From NCBI GenBank assembly GCA_052387955.1, contig JBQTIQ010000028.1:1-24114 (forward strand): 24,114 nt of DNA. The letters are read 5' to 3'. How positions within the stretch are numbered: the stretch's first letter is position 1; each line of letters begins with the position of its first letter. Shown piece by piece: positions 14,216 to 21,752 of this stretch. The stretch comes from JBQTIQ01 sp052387955 (GTDB taxonomy: Bacteria; Actinomycetota; Acidimicrobiia; Acidimicrobiales; JACDCH01). A program made the position numbers and the translations under genes. A model generated the notes under the pieces. That model was not told the origin of the DNA. It made no database searches and saw only the letters and a program-made list of their open reading frames with translations.

Positions 14216-14680
14216 ATGGCCGGCGCCCATCACCGGGACCCCCATATCCACGACGACATCGAGGCGCACACGGTCGCCGTCCTCGACCTTCTCCGAGCGG
14301 ATGGGGGCCGCATCACGACGGGGCGTCGAGCCATCGTCCACGCTCTCCTGGCCGCCCCCGACCACCACGTCACGGCCGAGGACATCGCCGCCGCCGTCCA
14401 GGCCGATCATCCTGATGTCCATGTCTCGACCGTGTACCGCACCCTCGACTCGCTGGAGCGCCTACGGGTGCTGTCCCGGGTCAACCTCGGTCACGGCGGC
14501 GCCGTCTACCACCTCGTCGACCACGCCCACCACCACCTGGTGTGCGAGTCGTGCGGGTCGGTGACCGAGGTCCCCGACAGCGCCTTCGCCCCGTTGGCCC
14601 GCCAGCTGGACAAGCGCTACGAGTTCACCCTGTCCCCCCACCACGTCGCCGTCACCGGCCTCTGCGCCGCCTGCCGGTAG
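14216..14680 (+). CDS. Fur-family metal-responsive transcriptional regulator
   Basis: A 154-residue protein from ATG 14216; a TTG at 14195 is a less likely start. The winged helix holds GGRITTGRRAIVHALL (30-45), VTAEDIAAAV and DVHVSTVYRTLDSLERL (67-83), the recognition helix. The dimerisation/metal half has the His cluster HLVDHAHHHLVCESCG and two CxxC pairs (C110/C113, C150/C153) for a structural zinc. The His-rich N-terminus (HHRDPHIHDD) may add metal binding. Fur, Zur or peroxide sensing cannot be told apart with certainty. It is nine bases ahead of a MetY-type gene and divergent from the DNA methylase, so it may control the sulfur operon it leads. Confidence 0.9.
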   Translation: MAGAHHRDPHIHDDIEAHTVAVLDLLRADGGRITTGRRAIVHALLAAPDHHVTAEDIAAAVQADHPDVHVSTVYRTLDSLERLRVLSRVNLGHGGAVYHLVDHAHHHLVCESCGSVTEVPDSAFAPLARQLDKRYEFTLSPHHVAVTGLCAACR

Positions 14681-14689
14681 CTTCGAACC

Positions 14690-15988
14690 GTGGAAGACCG
14701 CAGCTGGGGGTTCCGCACCCGGGCGGTGCACGCCGGCGGGGCGCCCGATCCCTCTACCGGTGCCCGAGCGGTACCGATCTACCAGACGACGAGTTTCGTC
14801 TTCGACGATACGGCCGACGCCGCCGCCCTCTTCGCGCTCCAGAAGTTCGGCAACATCTACTCCCGCATCGCCAACCCCACGGTGGCCGCCTTCGAGGAGC
14901 GCATCGCCAGCCTCGAAGGCGGGATCGGCGCGGTGGCGACCTCGAGCGGCCAGGCGGCCGAGTTCCTCACCTTCGCGGCCCTCGCCGGGGCCGGCGACCA
15001 CATCGTCGCCGCCGCTTCGCTCTACGGCGGTACCCTCACCCAGCTCGACGTCACGCTGCGCCGTTTCGGCGTGGACACCACCTTCGTCGCCGGCACCGAC
15101 CCGGCCGACTACGCCGCCGCCACCACCGACGCCACCAAGCTCGTGTACGCCGAGGTGGTGTCCAACCCCAGCAGCGAGGTCGCCGACCTGGCCGGCCTGG
15201 CCGAGGTGGCCCACGCCGTCGGTGTGCCCTTCGTCGTGGACGCGACCATGGCCACGCCCTACCTGTGCCGGCCCTTCGAGCACGGAGCAGACATCGTGTT
15301 GCACTCGGCCACCAAGTTCCTGGGCGGCCATGGCACGACGCTCGGCGGCGTCGTGGTCGAGTCGGGCCGCTTCGACTGGGGGAACGGGCGGTTCCCGACC
15401 ATGACCGAGCCGGTGCCGTCCTACGGCGGCGTGCGCTGGTGGGACAACTTCGGCGAGTACGGCTTCCTGACCAAGCTCCGCTGCGAGCAGTTGCGCGACA
15501 TCGGGGCGAGCCTCGGGCCCCTGGCCGCGTTCCTCCTGCTGCAAGGGGTCGAGACGCTCCCCCAGCGCATGGAGGCCCACATGGCCAACGCCCGCGGCGT
15601 GGCCGAGTGGCTTGCCGCCGACGGCCGGGTGGCGGCCGTGCGCTGGGCCGGGCTGGCGGGCGATCCCCATCACCAGCGGGCCGCCCGTTACCTGCCCCTC
15701 GGGCCTGGGGCGGTGTTCTCGTTCTCGCTCCGAGGCGGCCGCGACGCCGGCCGGGCCTTCATCGAGGCCCTCGAGCTGTGCAGCCACCTCGCCAACGTGG
15801 GCGATTCCCGCACGCTGGTGATCCATCCCGCCAGCACGACGCACCAGCAGCTCACCGACGCCCAGCTCGAGGCGTGCGGCGTGGCCGCCGACCTGGTGCG
15901 CATCAGCGTCGGGCTCGAGGACCTCGACGACATCCTCTGGGACCTCGACCGGGGCCTCGACGCCTCGACCAAGGTGGGCCGCCGGTGA
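14690..15988 (+). CDS. metY: O-acetylhomoserine sulfhydrylase (MetY-type)
   Basis: A 432-residue PLP enzyme from GTG 14690, nine bases after the Fur gene. Family marks are FRTRAVHAGGAPDPSTGARAVPIYQTTSF at the start, Y57/R59 with NPT in YSRIANPT, SSGQAAEFL for phosphate binding, D184 in VVDATMATPYLCRP, and Schiff-base lysine K209 in HSATKFLGGHGT. The long insert (FPTMTEPVPSYGG) and GHGTTLGG are MetY features absent from MetB. It makes homocysteine directly from O-acetylhomoserine and sulfide. Asn is replaced by Ala in the usual VDNT motif. Its stop overlaps the next start (GTGA). With the riboswitch-linked enzyme at 5772-6950, it is the second such enzyme in the window. Confidence 0.92.
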   Translation: MEDRSWGFRTRAVHAGGAPDPSTGARAVPIYQTTSFVFDDTADAAALFALQKFGNIYSRIANPTVAAFEERIASLEGGIGAVATSSGQAAEFLTFAALAGAGDHIVAAASLYGGTLTQLDVTLRRFGVDTTFVAGTDPADYAAATTDATKLVYAEVVSNPSSEVADLAGLAEVAHAVGVPFVVDATMATPYLCRPFEHGADIVLHSATKFLGGHGTTLGGVVVESGRFDWGNGRFPTMTEPVPSYGGVRWWDNFGEYGFLTKLRCEQLRDIGASLGPLAAFLLLQGVETLPQRMEAHMANARGVAEWLAADGRVAAVRWAGLAGDPHHQRAARYLPLGPGAVFSFSLRGGRDAGRAFIEALELCSHLANVGDSRTLVIHPASTTHQQLTDAQLEACGVAADLVRISVGLEDLDDILWDLDRGLDASTKVGRR

Positions 15989-16473
15989 CGACGGTCGCCG
16001 CCGCCTCTGAGCCCGGCGCCGCCGAGCGCCTGGCGATCCTGCGCCGCACCGCCTCGGTGGCGGTGGTCGGTGCGTCCGCCAACCCCGCCCGGGCCAGCTA
16101 CTTCGTCGCCACCTACCTCCTGGCCAGCACCGACTACGACGTGTACTTCGTCAACCCGGCGGGCTCCGAGATCCTGGGCCGGCCGGTGTACCCGTCTCTC
16201 GCCGACCTGCCGGTGGCCCCCGACCTGGTCGACGTCTTCCGCCGCCCCGCCGACCTGCCGGGGGTCCTCGACGAGACGTTGGCGGTCGGGGCGCAGACCT
16301 TCTGGCTCCAGCTCGGGATCAGGCACCCCGAGGTGGCGGCCCGGGCCCGGGCCGCCGGCCTCGACGTCGTGCAGGACCGCTGCGTGAAGATTGAGCACGC
16401 CCGTTTCCACGGCGGGCTCCACCTCGCCGGTTTCGACACCGGTGTCATCACCTCCCGTCGGCGCCTGAGCTGA
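15985..16473 (+). CDS. CoA-binding domain protein (YccU-like)
   Basis: A 162-residue protein from GTG 15985, overlapping the metY stop by four bases. It has a Rossmann-type CoA-binding domain: ASVAVVGASANPARASY (23-39), TDYDVYFVNPAGSEILGRPVYPSLADLP, and then DLVDVFRRPADLPGVLDETLAVGAQTFWLQLG, ending DVVQDRCVKIEHARF with a conserved cysteine. The domain resembles the alpha subunit of succinyl-CoA synthetase. Such proteins are often found next to O-acetylhomoserine sulfhydrylases, and a role in CoA- or persulfide-linked control of sulfur metabolism is plausible but unproven. It is the last gene of the Fur-metY unit. Confidence 0.88.
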   Translation: MTTVAAASEPGAAERLAILRRTASVAVVGASANPARASYFVATYLLASTDYDVYFVNPAGSEILGRPVYPSLADLPVAPDLVDVFRRPADLPGVLDETLAVGAQTFWLQLGIRHPEVAARARAAGLDVVQDRCVKIEHARFHGGLHLAGFDTGVITSRRRLS

Positions 16474-16506
16474 CACGCCGGGCTGCGACGAACTCACGCC
16501 AGGTGG

Positions 16507-16571
16507 GGGCCGCGGGGCCCTCGCCTCGGCGAGCGCTCGGCCCGCTCGGGTGCCGGCTCGTCCCGCGGCCC
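16507..16571. terminator. Possible bidirectional terminator between convergent genes
   Basis: GGGCCGCGGG (16507-16516) pairs perfectly with CCCGCGGCCC (16562-16571), enclosing a smaller hairpin TCGCC-TC-GGCGA (16521-16532). It sits between the stop of the CoA-binding gene and the stop of the convergent carbonic anhydrase, whose stop codon begins at 16571. There is no T-tract. GC-rich DNA forms such pairings readily, so the assignment is tentative. Confidence 0.35.
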
Positions 16572-16996
16572 TAGCCGAGGGCGATCTCGTCGAGCCGGCC
16601 GGTGTCCACGTCGTAGACGAAGCCGCGCATCGAGGAGGTCCGGACGAACGGGCTGGCCCGGAGGCGGGCCGCGGTCTGACGGACGTCCTCGGCGATATCG
16701 TCGAACGCATCGAGGGCGAAGCTGGGCCGGATACCGGTCTCCTGGCGGATGTCCTCTTTGACCGCGGCCTCGTCGACGGTCGACATCAGGCAATCGGTGT
16801 GGTGCACGAGGATGATCTCCTCGGTGCCCACCAGGCGCTGGCTGATGGTCAGGGACCGGATGGCGTCCTCGCTGGCCACGCCCCCGGCGTTGCGGATGAT
16901 ATGGGCTCGACCGGCCTCGAGGCCGAGGACCTCGGCCGGGTCGAGCCGGGCATCCATACAGGCCAGCACGGCCACTATGACGGTCGGGCGGGCCAC
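16571..16996 (-). CDS. Beta-carbonic anhydrase, short form
   Basis: A 141-residue enzyme from GTG 16996, which follows AGGAGG closely. The open frame extends further upstream but contains no suitable start that gives family sequence. Zinc site: C13, D15 and R17 in ACMDAR, then H66 and C69 in HHTDC. RNAGGVASEDAIRSL (35-49) is the conserved block. It interconverts CO2 and bicarbonate in the cytoplasm. Typical actinobacterial homologues have about 20 more N-terminal residues, so this is a trimmed version or the true start is different. It is convergent with the Fur-metY unit and divergent from the PHA synthase. Confidence 0.88.
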   Translation of the reverse strand: MARPTVIVAVLACMDARLDPAEVLGLEAGRAHIIRNAGGVASEDAIRSLTISQRLVGTEEIILVHHTDCLMSTVDEAAVKEDIRQETGIRPSFALDAFDDIAEDVRQTAARLRASPFVRTSSMRGFVYDVDTGRLDEIALG

Positions 16997-17217
16997 GGTC
17001 CTCCTCGTGTGGACGGCGATGGCGACGGCAGGAGCGCCGAAGGTTACTGCCCCCGTCGAAGCCGTTGCCCGAGCCGTCACCGCGGGCCATGACGGGGCAA
17101 GTTCACCTGAGGGAGCACGACGAAGGTGCCCGGCGCCACCGCTACCCTCTGACTCGCTAGGTTTCGCGAGCACTCGTAGGCTCGCCCCGCTCACTGTCGC
17201 CTGCTGGGAAGGTAGCC

Positions 17218-18936
17218 ATGGCCACGATCGAGTCGCCCGCTCAGTCACGGGCGGTCATGGACGTGCTCGGCGCGGCCGAGAACGCGCTTGGGACCGCGGA
17301 CCCGGTGTCGCTGACCCGGGCGCTGGGGGCGGCCGCCCGTTCGTTGCCGATGCACCCGGTCGAGACCGCCAACGCCCTACTGCGCCTGCTCATCGGGCAC
17401 GGCTCGGCATGGCTCGCCGCCCTGCGCCTCCTGGTGGGCGACCCCGCCGAGGGGCCGGCCGTCCCGGCGGCCAGCGACAAGCGGTTCAACGACGCGGCCT
17501 TCGCCGCGAACCCTGTCTACTTCTGGTTGGCGCAGAACCACCTGCTGACCGAACAGTTCAGCCTCGAGCTGCTCGACGTGGCCGGCCTCGACCCCGAACA
17601 GGACCGCAAGGCCCGCTTCGCGGCCAAGTTCCTGCTCGATGCCATGGCCCCCACGAACACGTTGCCGGGCAACCCGGCCGCCGTCCGCACCGCATTCGAG
17701 ACCGGCGGCAAGAGCGTCGTCAACGGCATGCGCAACATGTTCGACGACATGGTGAACAACGGCGGCTGGCCCAAGCAGGTGGACTCGTCACCGTTCGAGG
17801 TGGGCGTGAACATGGCGGCCACCAAGGGCAAGGTCGTCTTCCGCAGCGACCTCATCGAGTTGATCCAGTACCAGCCCCAGACCAGCCAGGTCTACGAGAT
17901 CCCGCTGCTCTTCTGCCCGCCGTGGATCAACAAGTACTACATCATGGACCTCGCCCCGGGGAAGAGCCTGATCGAATGGGCCGTCCAGCACGGCCACACC
18001 TGTTTCGTCATCAGCTACCGCAACCCTGACGAGTCGATGCGGGACGTCACGTTCGAGGACTACCTCATGCGGGGCCCGATCGACGCCATCGACGTCGTGC
18101 GCGACATCACCGGTTCGGATGTGGTCAACACGGTGTCGGTCTGCCTCGGCGGCACGCTCACCGCCATCGCCCTCGCCTACGAAGCCCGCGAGGGGCGCAA
18201 GTCGATCAACGCCGCCACGCTGCTCAACTCGCACACCGACTTCACCATCACGGGACTGCTCGGCGCCTTTACCGATGAGAGCACGATCGCCGGGCTGGAG
18301 AAGCGGATGGAGAAGGTCGGCTACCTCGAGGCGAAGGACATGGCCCGCACCTTCGACGCCCTCCGCGCCAACGACCTGATCTTCGCCTACGTGGTCAACA
18401 ACTGGCTCATGGGCAAGCAGCCGCCTGCCTTCGACCTGTTGGCCTGGAACAACGACAGCACCCGCATGCCGGCCAAGATGCACTCCCGGTACCTGCGCTC
18501 GTGCTTCCTCGACAACGAGTTCGCCCTCGGGCGTTTCGTCGTCGCCGGGGAAACCGTCGACCCGGCCAAGGCCGACGCCGACATGTACGTGCTCTCTGCG
18601 GTCGAGGACCACATCGTGCCGTGGAAGTCCGCGTACAAGACGACGCAGCTCCTCGGTGGACGCCACCGCTACGTGCTCAGCACCTCGGGCCACATCGCCG
18701 GCATCGTCAACCCACCCAATCCCAAGGCCAAGCACTGGACCAACGAAACCCTGGGCCCTGACCCCGACCGCTGGCTCGCCGGCGCCACCCTCCACGAAGA
18801 GACGTGGTGGGAGGACTGGGCGCGCTGGATGGACGAGCGTTCGGGCCCCCAGCAGCCCGCACCCAGGGAACTCGGCAGCCGCGCCTATCCCCCGCTGGAA
18901 GACGCCCCCGGCACCTACGTCCGCACCCGGGCTTGA
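17218..18936 (+). CDS. phaC: Class I polyhydroxyalkanoate synthase
   Basis: A 572-residue enzyme from ATG 17218 with GGGAAGG upstream. It polymerises (R)-3-hydroxyacyl-CoA into PHA granules. The N-terminal domain includes FNDAAFAANPVYFW and ends near residue 200; the alpha/beta-hydrolase core follows. The triad is Cys309 in VSVCLGGTL, Asp464 in EDHIVPW and His492 in TSGHIAG. PPWINKYYIMDL and WNNDSTRMPAKMHSRYLR are strong class I/II signatures, and the length fits class I. The lipase-like box reads S-x-C-x-G rather than the usual G-x-C-x-G. It leads a same-strand set with a PhaZ-like hydrolase, phasin and XRE regulator. Confidence 0.96.
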   Translation: MATIESPAQSRAVMDVLGAAENALGTADPVSLTRALGAAARSLPMHPVETANALLRLLIGHGSAWLAALRLLVGDPAEGPAVPAASDKRFNDAAFAANPVYFWLAQNHLLTEQFSLELLDVAGLDPEQDRKARFAAKFLLDAMAPTNTLPGNPAAVRTAFETGGKSVVNGMRNMFDDMVNNGGWPKQVDSSPFEVGVNMAATKGKVVFRSDLIELIQYQPQTSQVYEIPLLFCPPWINKYYIMDLAPGKSLIEWAVQHGHTCFVISYRNPDESMRDVTFEDYLMRGPIDAIDVVRDITGSDVVNTVSVCLGGTLTAIALAYEAREGRKSINAATLLNSHTDFTITGLLGAFTDESTIAGLEKRMEKVGYLEAKDMARTFDALRANDLIFAYVVNNWLMGKQPPAFDLLAWNNDSTRMPAKMHSRYLRSCFLDNEFALGRFVVAGETVDPAKADADMYVLSAVEDHIVPWKSAYKTTQLLGGRHRYVLSTSGHIAGIVNPPNPKAKHWTNETLGPDPDRWLAGATLHEETWWEDWARWMDERSGPQQPAPRELGSRAYPPLEDAPGTYVRTRA

Positions 18937-19013
18937 CCCGGCCCGGGCCCGGGCCGATCGACCAAGGGGCTGATCGAGCGCACCACCAGTGTGCCCGGGC
19001 CGAAAGGAGCGAA

Positions 19014-19754
19014 ATGGTGCCGCTCGGGTCGGCGCCGGTAGACCCGGAGTTCGTCGAGGTCCTCGGCCACCGGGTCCGGGTCGAGATCTTCGGCACTGGG
19101 CCGCCGCTGCTGCTGCTCAACGGGTTGAGCCTGGCCACCACCGCATGGCGGCCGCTGGCGGAGGCGATGGCCGGTCGAATGCTCGTCGCCTTCGATGCTC
19201 CGGGCGTGGGGGCCAGCCCCCTGCCTCCGGGGCCCCTGTCGATCATGCGCCTGGCCCGGGTGGCCGCCGGCGTCCTCGACGAGCTCGACATCGAATCGGC
19301 CGATGTGGTGGGGTACTCCCACGGAGGCGCAGTGGCCCAACAGTTGGCGTTCGACGCCTCGGGACGCGTCCGCCGGCTGGTGCTGGCGTGCACGTCGTGC
19401 GGTGTCGGCTGGTCGCCCGGCAACCTGTCCCTCCTGGCCCGGGCCATGGCCTGGCACCGCAGCCCCGAAGGCCGCGACCAGCGGACGGGGATGATCGCCA
19501 ACATGTGGCAGGCATGGGCCTACGCCACCTGGACGAGCGTGCCCTTCCTCGGCGGGATCCGACAACCGGCCCTCGTCATCAGCGGGTCGAGCGACCGGAT
19601 CGTCCCCGCCGTCAACGGGCGCATGCTCGCCCGCCGACTGGCGAACGGCCGCTACGTCGAGCTCGCCGGTGACCACGACCTCTTCAGCCGGCAGTGGGCC
19701 GACACCATGGCGGCGACCATCGAGTACTTCCTGTGCCAGCCCGAGACCGACTGA
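19014..19754 (+). CDS. Alpha/beta hydrolase, PhaZ-like intracellular PHA depolymerase candidate
   Basis: A 246-residue protein from ATG 19014 with AAAGGAG close upstream, about 80 bases after phaC. Pattern: a cap-less alpha/beta-hydrolase with VRVEIFGTGPPLLLLNGLS, DAPGVGASPLP, nucleophile Ser102 in VVGYSHGGAVAQQLA, Asp194 in GSSDRIVP and His221 in GDHDLFS. The order and the block NMWQAWAYATWTS resemble intracellular medium-chain PHA depolymerases of the PhaZ type found beside phaC in pseudomonads. It would hydrolyse stored polymer to hydroxy acids. Broad alpha/beta hydrolases look alike, so the substrate rests mainly on position. Confidence 0.8.
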   Translation: MVPLGSAPVDPEFVEVLGHRVRVEIFGTGPPLLLLNGLSLATTAWRPLAEAMAGRMLVAFDAPGVGASPLPPGPLSIMRLARVAAGVLDELDIESADVVGYSHGGAVAQQLAFDASGRVRRLVLACTSCGVGWSPGNLSLLARAMAWHRSPEGRDQRTGMIANMWQAWAYATWTSVPFLGGIRQPALVISGSSDRIVPAVNGRMLARRLANGRYVELAGDHDLFSRQWADTMAATIEYFLCQPETD

Positions 19755-19792
19755 GCGCATCCAAGGCGTCCCACACTTTTCGGGGTTGGGGC

Positions 19793-19822
19793 TTGACATC
19801 CCATCGGTTTGATTGGGATACT
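19793..19822 (+). promoter_or_regulatory. Phasin promoter with overlapping inverted repeat
   Basis: A perfect -35 TTGACA (19793-19798) is followed after 18 bases by GATACT (19817-19822). The phasin start codon is 37 bases further on. Between and touching the boxes, ATCCCA (19798-19803) and TGGGAT (19814-19819) form an inverted repeat centred between the hexamers. A protein bound there would block polymerase, as expected for a PHA-granule-responsive repressor. The XRE gene downstream is a candidate binder. The promoter match is strong; the operator role is inference. Confidence 0.65.
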
Positions 19823-19858
19823 AAGCAAGTTCCGAAACGGGAAGGAAAACGAATCCCC

Positions 19859-20185
19859 ATGGCTACCGATGTCAAGGATCTGACCACCACCACCCAGGAG
19901 CAGTTCTTCGAGGCGCTCGACAGCGTGCAGGCCACGATCCTCGAGGGCGTCAAGCTGTGGAGTGCCACGGTGAAGAGCCTGGTCCCTGAAGACCTCCCCA
20001 AGACCCTGCCGGTACCGGGCGTCGACTGGCTGCCCTCGCCGAGCGAGTACGTCGACCTCGGTTTCGGGTTCTTCGAGAAGCTTCTCGCCTCCCAGAAGGG
20101 CTTTGCCGAGCAGGTCGTGGCCGAGACCGCCACCGTCCCCCCCAACGTGAAGCCGGCCAAGACAACGGTGTCTTCGGCCAAGTAG
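19859..20185 (+). CDS. Phasin (PHA granule-associated protein)
   Basis: A 108-residue protein from ATG 19859. It begins MATDVKDLTTTTQEQFFEAL, followed by an amphipathic stretch DSVQATILEGVKLWSATVKSL, a proline-rich break (VPEDLPKTLPVPGVDWLPSP), a second helix FGFFEKLLASQKGFAEQVVAET, and a Lys/Thr tail. This helix-Pro-helix layout with FGFFEKLLASQKGF is that of actinobacterial phasins. Phasins coat the granule surface and prevent coalescence. Position after phaC and the depolymerase, and its own strong promoter, fit high expression. The family assignment is from pattern; sequence conservation in phasins is low. Confidence 0.85.
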   Translation: MATDVKDLTTTTQEQFFEALDSVQATILEGVKLWSATVKSLVPEDLPKTLPVPGVDWLPSPSEYVDLGFGFFEKLLASQKGFAEQVVAETATVPPNVKPAKTTVSSAK

Positions 20186-20271
20186 GCGCTGGGCCCGGGC
20201 TAACGGTTCTCGGTCTGCTGGGGACGAAACCGCCTGATACGGGCAACGCAGTCATTGCTGTGTAAACCATT

Positions 20272-20330
20272 CCTCCGCTAGCTTTGTCGGAGGATGACGT
20301 AAGGGAGCGGGCCCCGCGGGGTCCGCTCCC
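20272..20330 (+). terminator. Tandem hairpins after phasin; possible terminator
   Basis: A small hairpin CCTCCG/CGGAGG (20272-20277, 20288-20293) is followed by a strong one, GGGAGCGG (20303-20310) with CCGCTCCC (20323-20330) around CCCC/GGGG. There is no following T-tract. They lie between the phasin and the XRE gene, so termination of the highly expressed phasin transcript or an upstream regulatory structure are both possible. Confidence 0.45.
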
Positions 20331-20368
20331 CTCGCGTCAGCACGACGTGATCGGGGTATGACAACAAG

Positions 20369-20821
20369 GTGAGCAGCAGACCGACCCAACCGCCCACCTG
20401 GGACGGCTTCGGCGAGTACCTACGCAGCCAACGGCAGCTGGCCCGGCTGACGTTGCGCCAGCTGGCCGCGCTCACCAAGATCTCCAACCCCTACCTGAGC
20501 CAGCTCGAGCGGGGGTTGCACAAGCCGTCGTTGACGGTCATGAAGGCCATCGCCGACGCCCTGAATGTCTCGGTCGAAGCGCTGCTGGAACAGGCCGGCG
20601 TGGTCATCGGCCACGACAGCAGCGCCGGCGAGGCGGCCACCGAGTCGGTCATCCGCAACGACCGCCGGCTGAGCTCCTCGCAGAAGGCCGCCCTCCTCTC
20701 CGTGTACCGCTCCATGGTCCAGGAGACCGTCCCCGATGACGACCAGGACGACGACGAACCGGCGCCGTCAACGGCCAGGAAGCGGCCCTCGACCGCACCG
20801 ACCGACCCGCCGACGAGCTGA
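20369..20821 (+). CDS. XRE-family HTH regulator (candidate PHA regulator)
   Basis: A 150-residue protein from GTG 20369. Residues about 14-68 form a classical HTH_3 domain: YLRSQRQLARLTLRQLAALTKISNPYLSQLERGLHKPSL, then VMKAIADALNVSVEALLEQAG. The C-terminal part is acidic and low-complexity (DDDQDDDEPAP) ending with a basic, Pro-rich tail. No Shine-Dalgarno sequence precedes the GTG, but TATGAC ends six to seven bases before it, so a leaderless transcript is plausible. It sits directly after the phasin and before an SDR, so it may sense granules or phasin levels. That role is inferred from position only. Confidence 0.85.
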   Translation: MSSRPTQPPTWDGFGEYLRSQRQLARLTLRQLAALTKISNPYLSQLERGLHKPSLTVMKAIADALNVSVEALLEQAGVVIGHDSSAGEAATESVIRNDRRLSSSQKAALLSVYRSMVQETVPDDDQDDDEPAPSTARKRPSTAPTDPPTS

Positions 20822-20852
20822 GCTCGTCGTCCCCATCTCTTCGGAGGCAGCA

Positions 20853-21752
20853 GTGACCGATCTCCACTTCGACGACCGCGTCGCCATCATCACCGGCGCC
20901 GGGGGCGGCCTGGGCCGGTCCCATGCCCTCGAACTGGCCCGGCGGGGCGCGCTCGTCGTCGTCAACGACCTCGGCGGCACCGTGAGCGGCGGCGACCGGT
21001 CCGAGACGGCTGCACAACAGGTCGTCGACGAGATCAGGGCGGCCGGCGGCGAGGCGGTGCCCAACTTCGACAGCGTGGCCACACCCGAAGGTGGACAGGC
21101 CATCGTCCAGACCGCGCTCGATGCCTACGGCCGCGTCGACATCGTGATCAACAACGCCGGGATCCTGCGGGACAAGGCGTTCCACAAGATGGACGCCGAC
21201 ATGATCCACGCCGTGATCGACACCCATCTCAAGGGTGCCCTGTTCGTGACCCAGCCGGCGTTCGCCATCATGCGCGAACAGGCCTATGGGCGCATCGTCA
21301 GCACCACCTCTGCGTCAGGCCTCTTCGGGAACTTCGGCCAGGCCAACTACGGCGCAGCCAAGGCCGGCCTGGCCGGGCTCACCCGGGTGCTGGCCATCGA
21401 AGGCGCCCGCCACAACATCGTCGCCAATGCCATCGCCCCCATCGCCCTCACCCGTATGACCGACGGCCTGTTGGGCGGTCTCGGCGAGAAGGTCGGCCCC
21501 GAGACGATCACGCCGGTGGTCGCCTATCTGGCATCCGAGGAATGCACGGTGAACGGCCACATCTATTCCGTCGCCGGCGGCCGGGTGGCCCGCATCTTCT
21601 TCGGCGAGACCCCGGGCCACATCCTGCCCGAGCTCACCGCCGAAGCCGTCCGCGACGGTCTGGAGAAGATCGAGCGCAACGGTGAGCACTTCATCCCGGC
21701 ATCGCTCGACGAGGAGCGCTCGATCATCACCAACTCGCTCCTCACCAGCTAG
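20853..21752 (+). CDS. SDR family dehydrogenase, (R)-3-hydroxyacyl-CoA dehydrogenase-like
   Basis: A 299-residue NAD(P)-dependent oxidoreductase from GTG 20853 with GGAGG six bases upstream. Rossmann motif VAIITGAGGGLGRSHALELARRGA (about 10-33), VVVNDLGG cofactor loop, INNAGILRD, and catalytic Ser-Tyr-Lys: TTSASGLFG, then YGAAKAGLAGL. The VVVNDLGG...GGDRSETAAQQVVDEI pattern is that of the dehydrogenase half of multifunctional enzyme type 2 (peroxisomal HSD17B4-like) rather than FabG/PhaB. The C-terminal extension (residues 230-299) is longer than classic SDRs. It could interconvert 3-ketoacyl-CoA and (R)-3-hydroxyacyl-CoA, feeding or draining PHA monomers. Confidence 0.87.
   Translation: MTDLHFDDRVAIITGAGGGLGRSHALELARRGALVVVNDLGGTVSGGDRSETAAQQVVDEIRAAGGEAVPNFDSVATPEGGQAIVQTALDAYGRVDIVINNAGILRDKAFHKMDADMIHAVIDTHLKGALFVTQPAFAIMREQAYGRIVSTTSASGLFGNFGQANYGAAKAGLAGLTRVLAIEGARHNIVANAIAPIALTRMTDGLLGGLGEKVGPETITPVVAYLASEECTVNGHIYSVAGGRVARIFFGETPGHILPELTAEAVRDGLEKIERNGEHFIPASLDEERSIITNSLLTS

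Noticed and set aside
11983..14217. 744-codon minus-strand open frame
   Set aside because: It shadows the DNA methylase and secreted-protein genes in another frame; the true frame carries all methylase motifs.
16997..17217. Promoter for phaC or carbonic anhydrase
   Set aside because: Only the ribosome sites are clear in this 220-base divergent region; no well-spaced -35/-10 pair was found.
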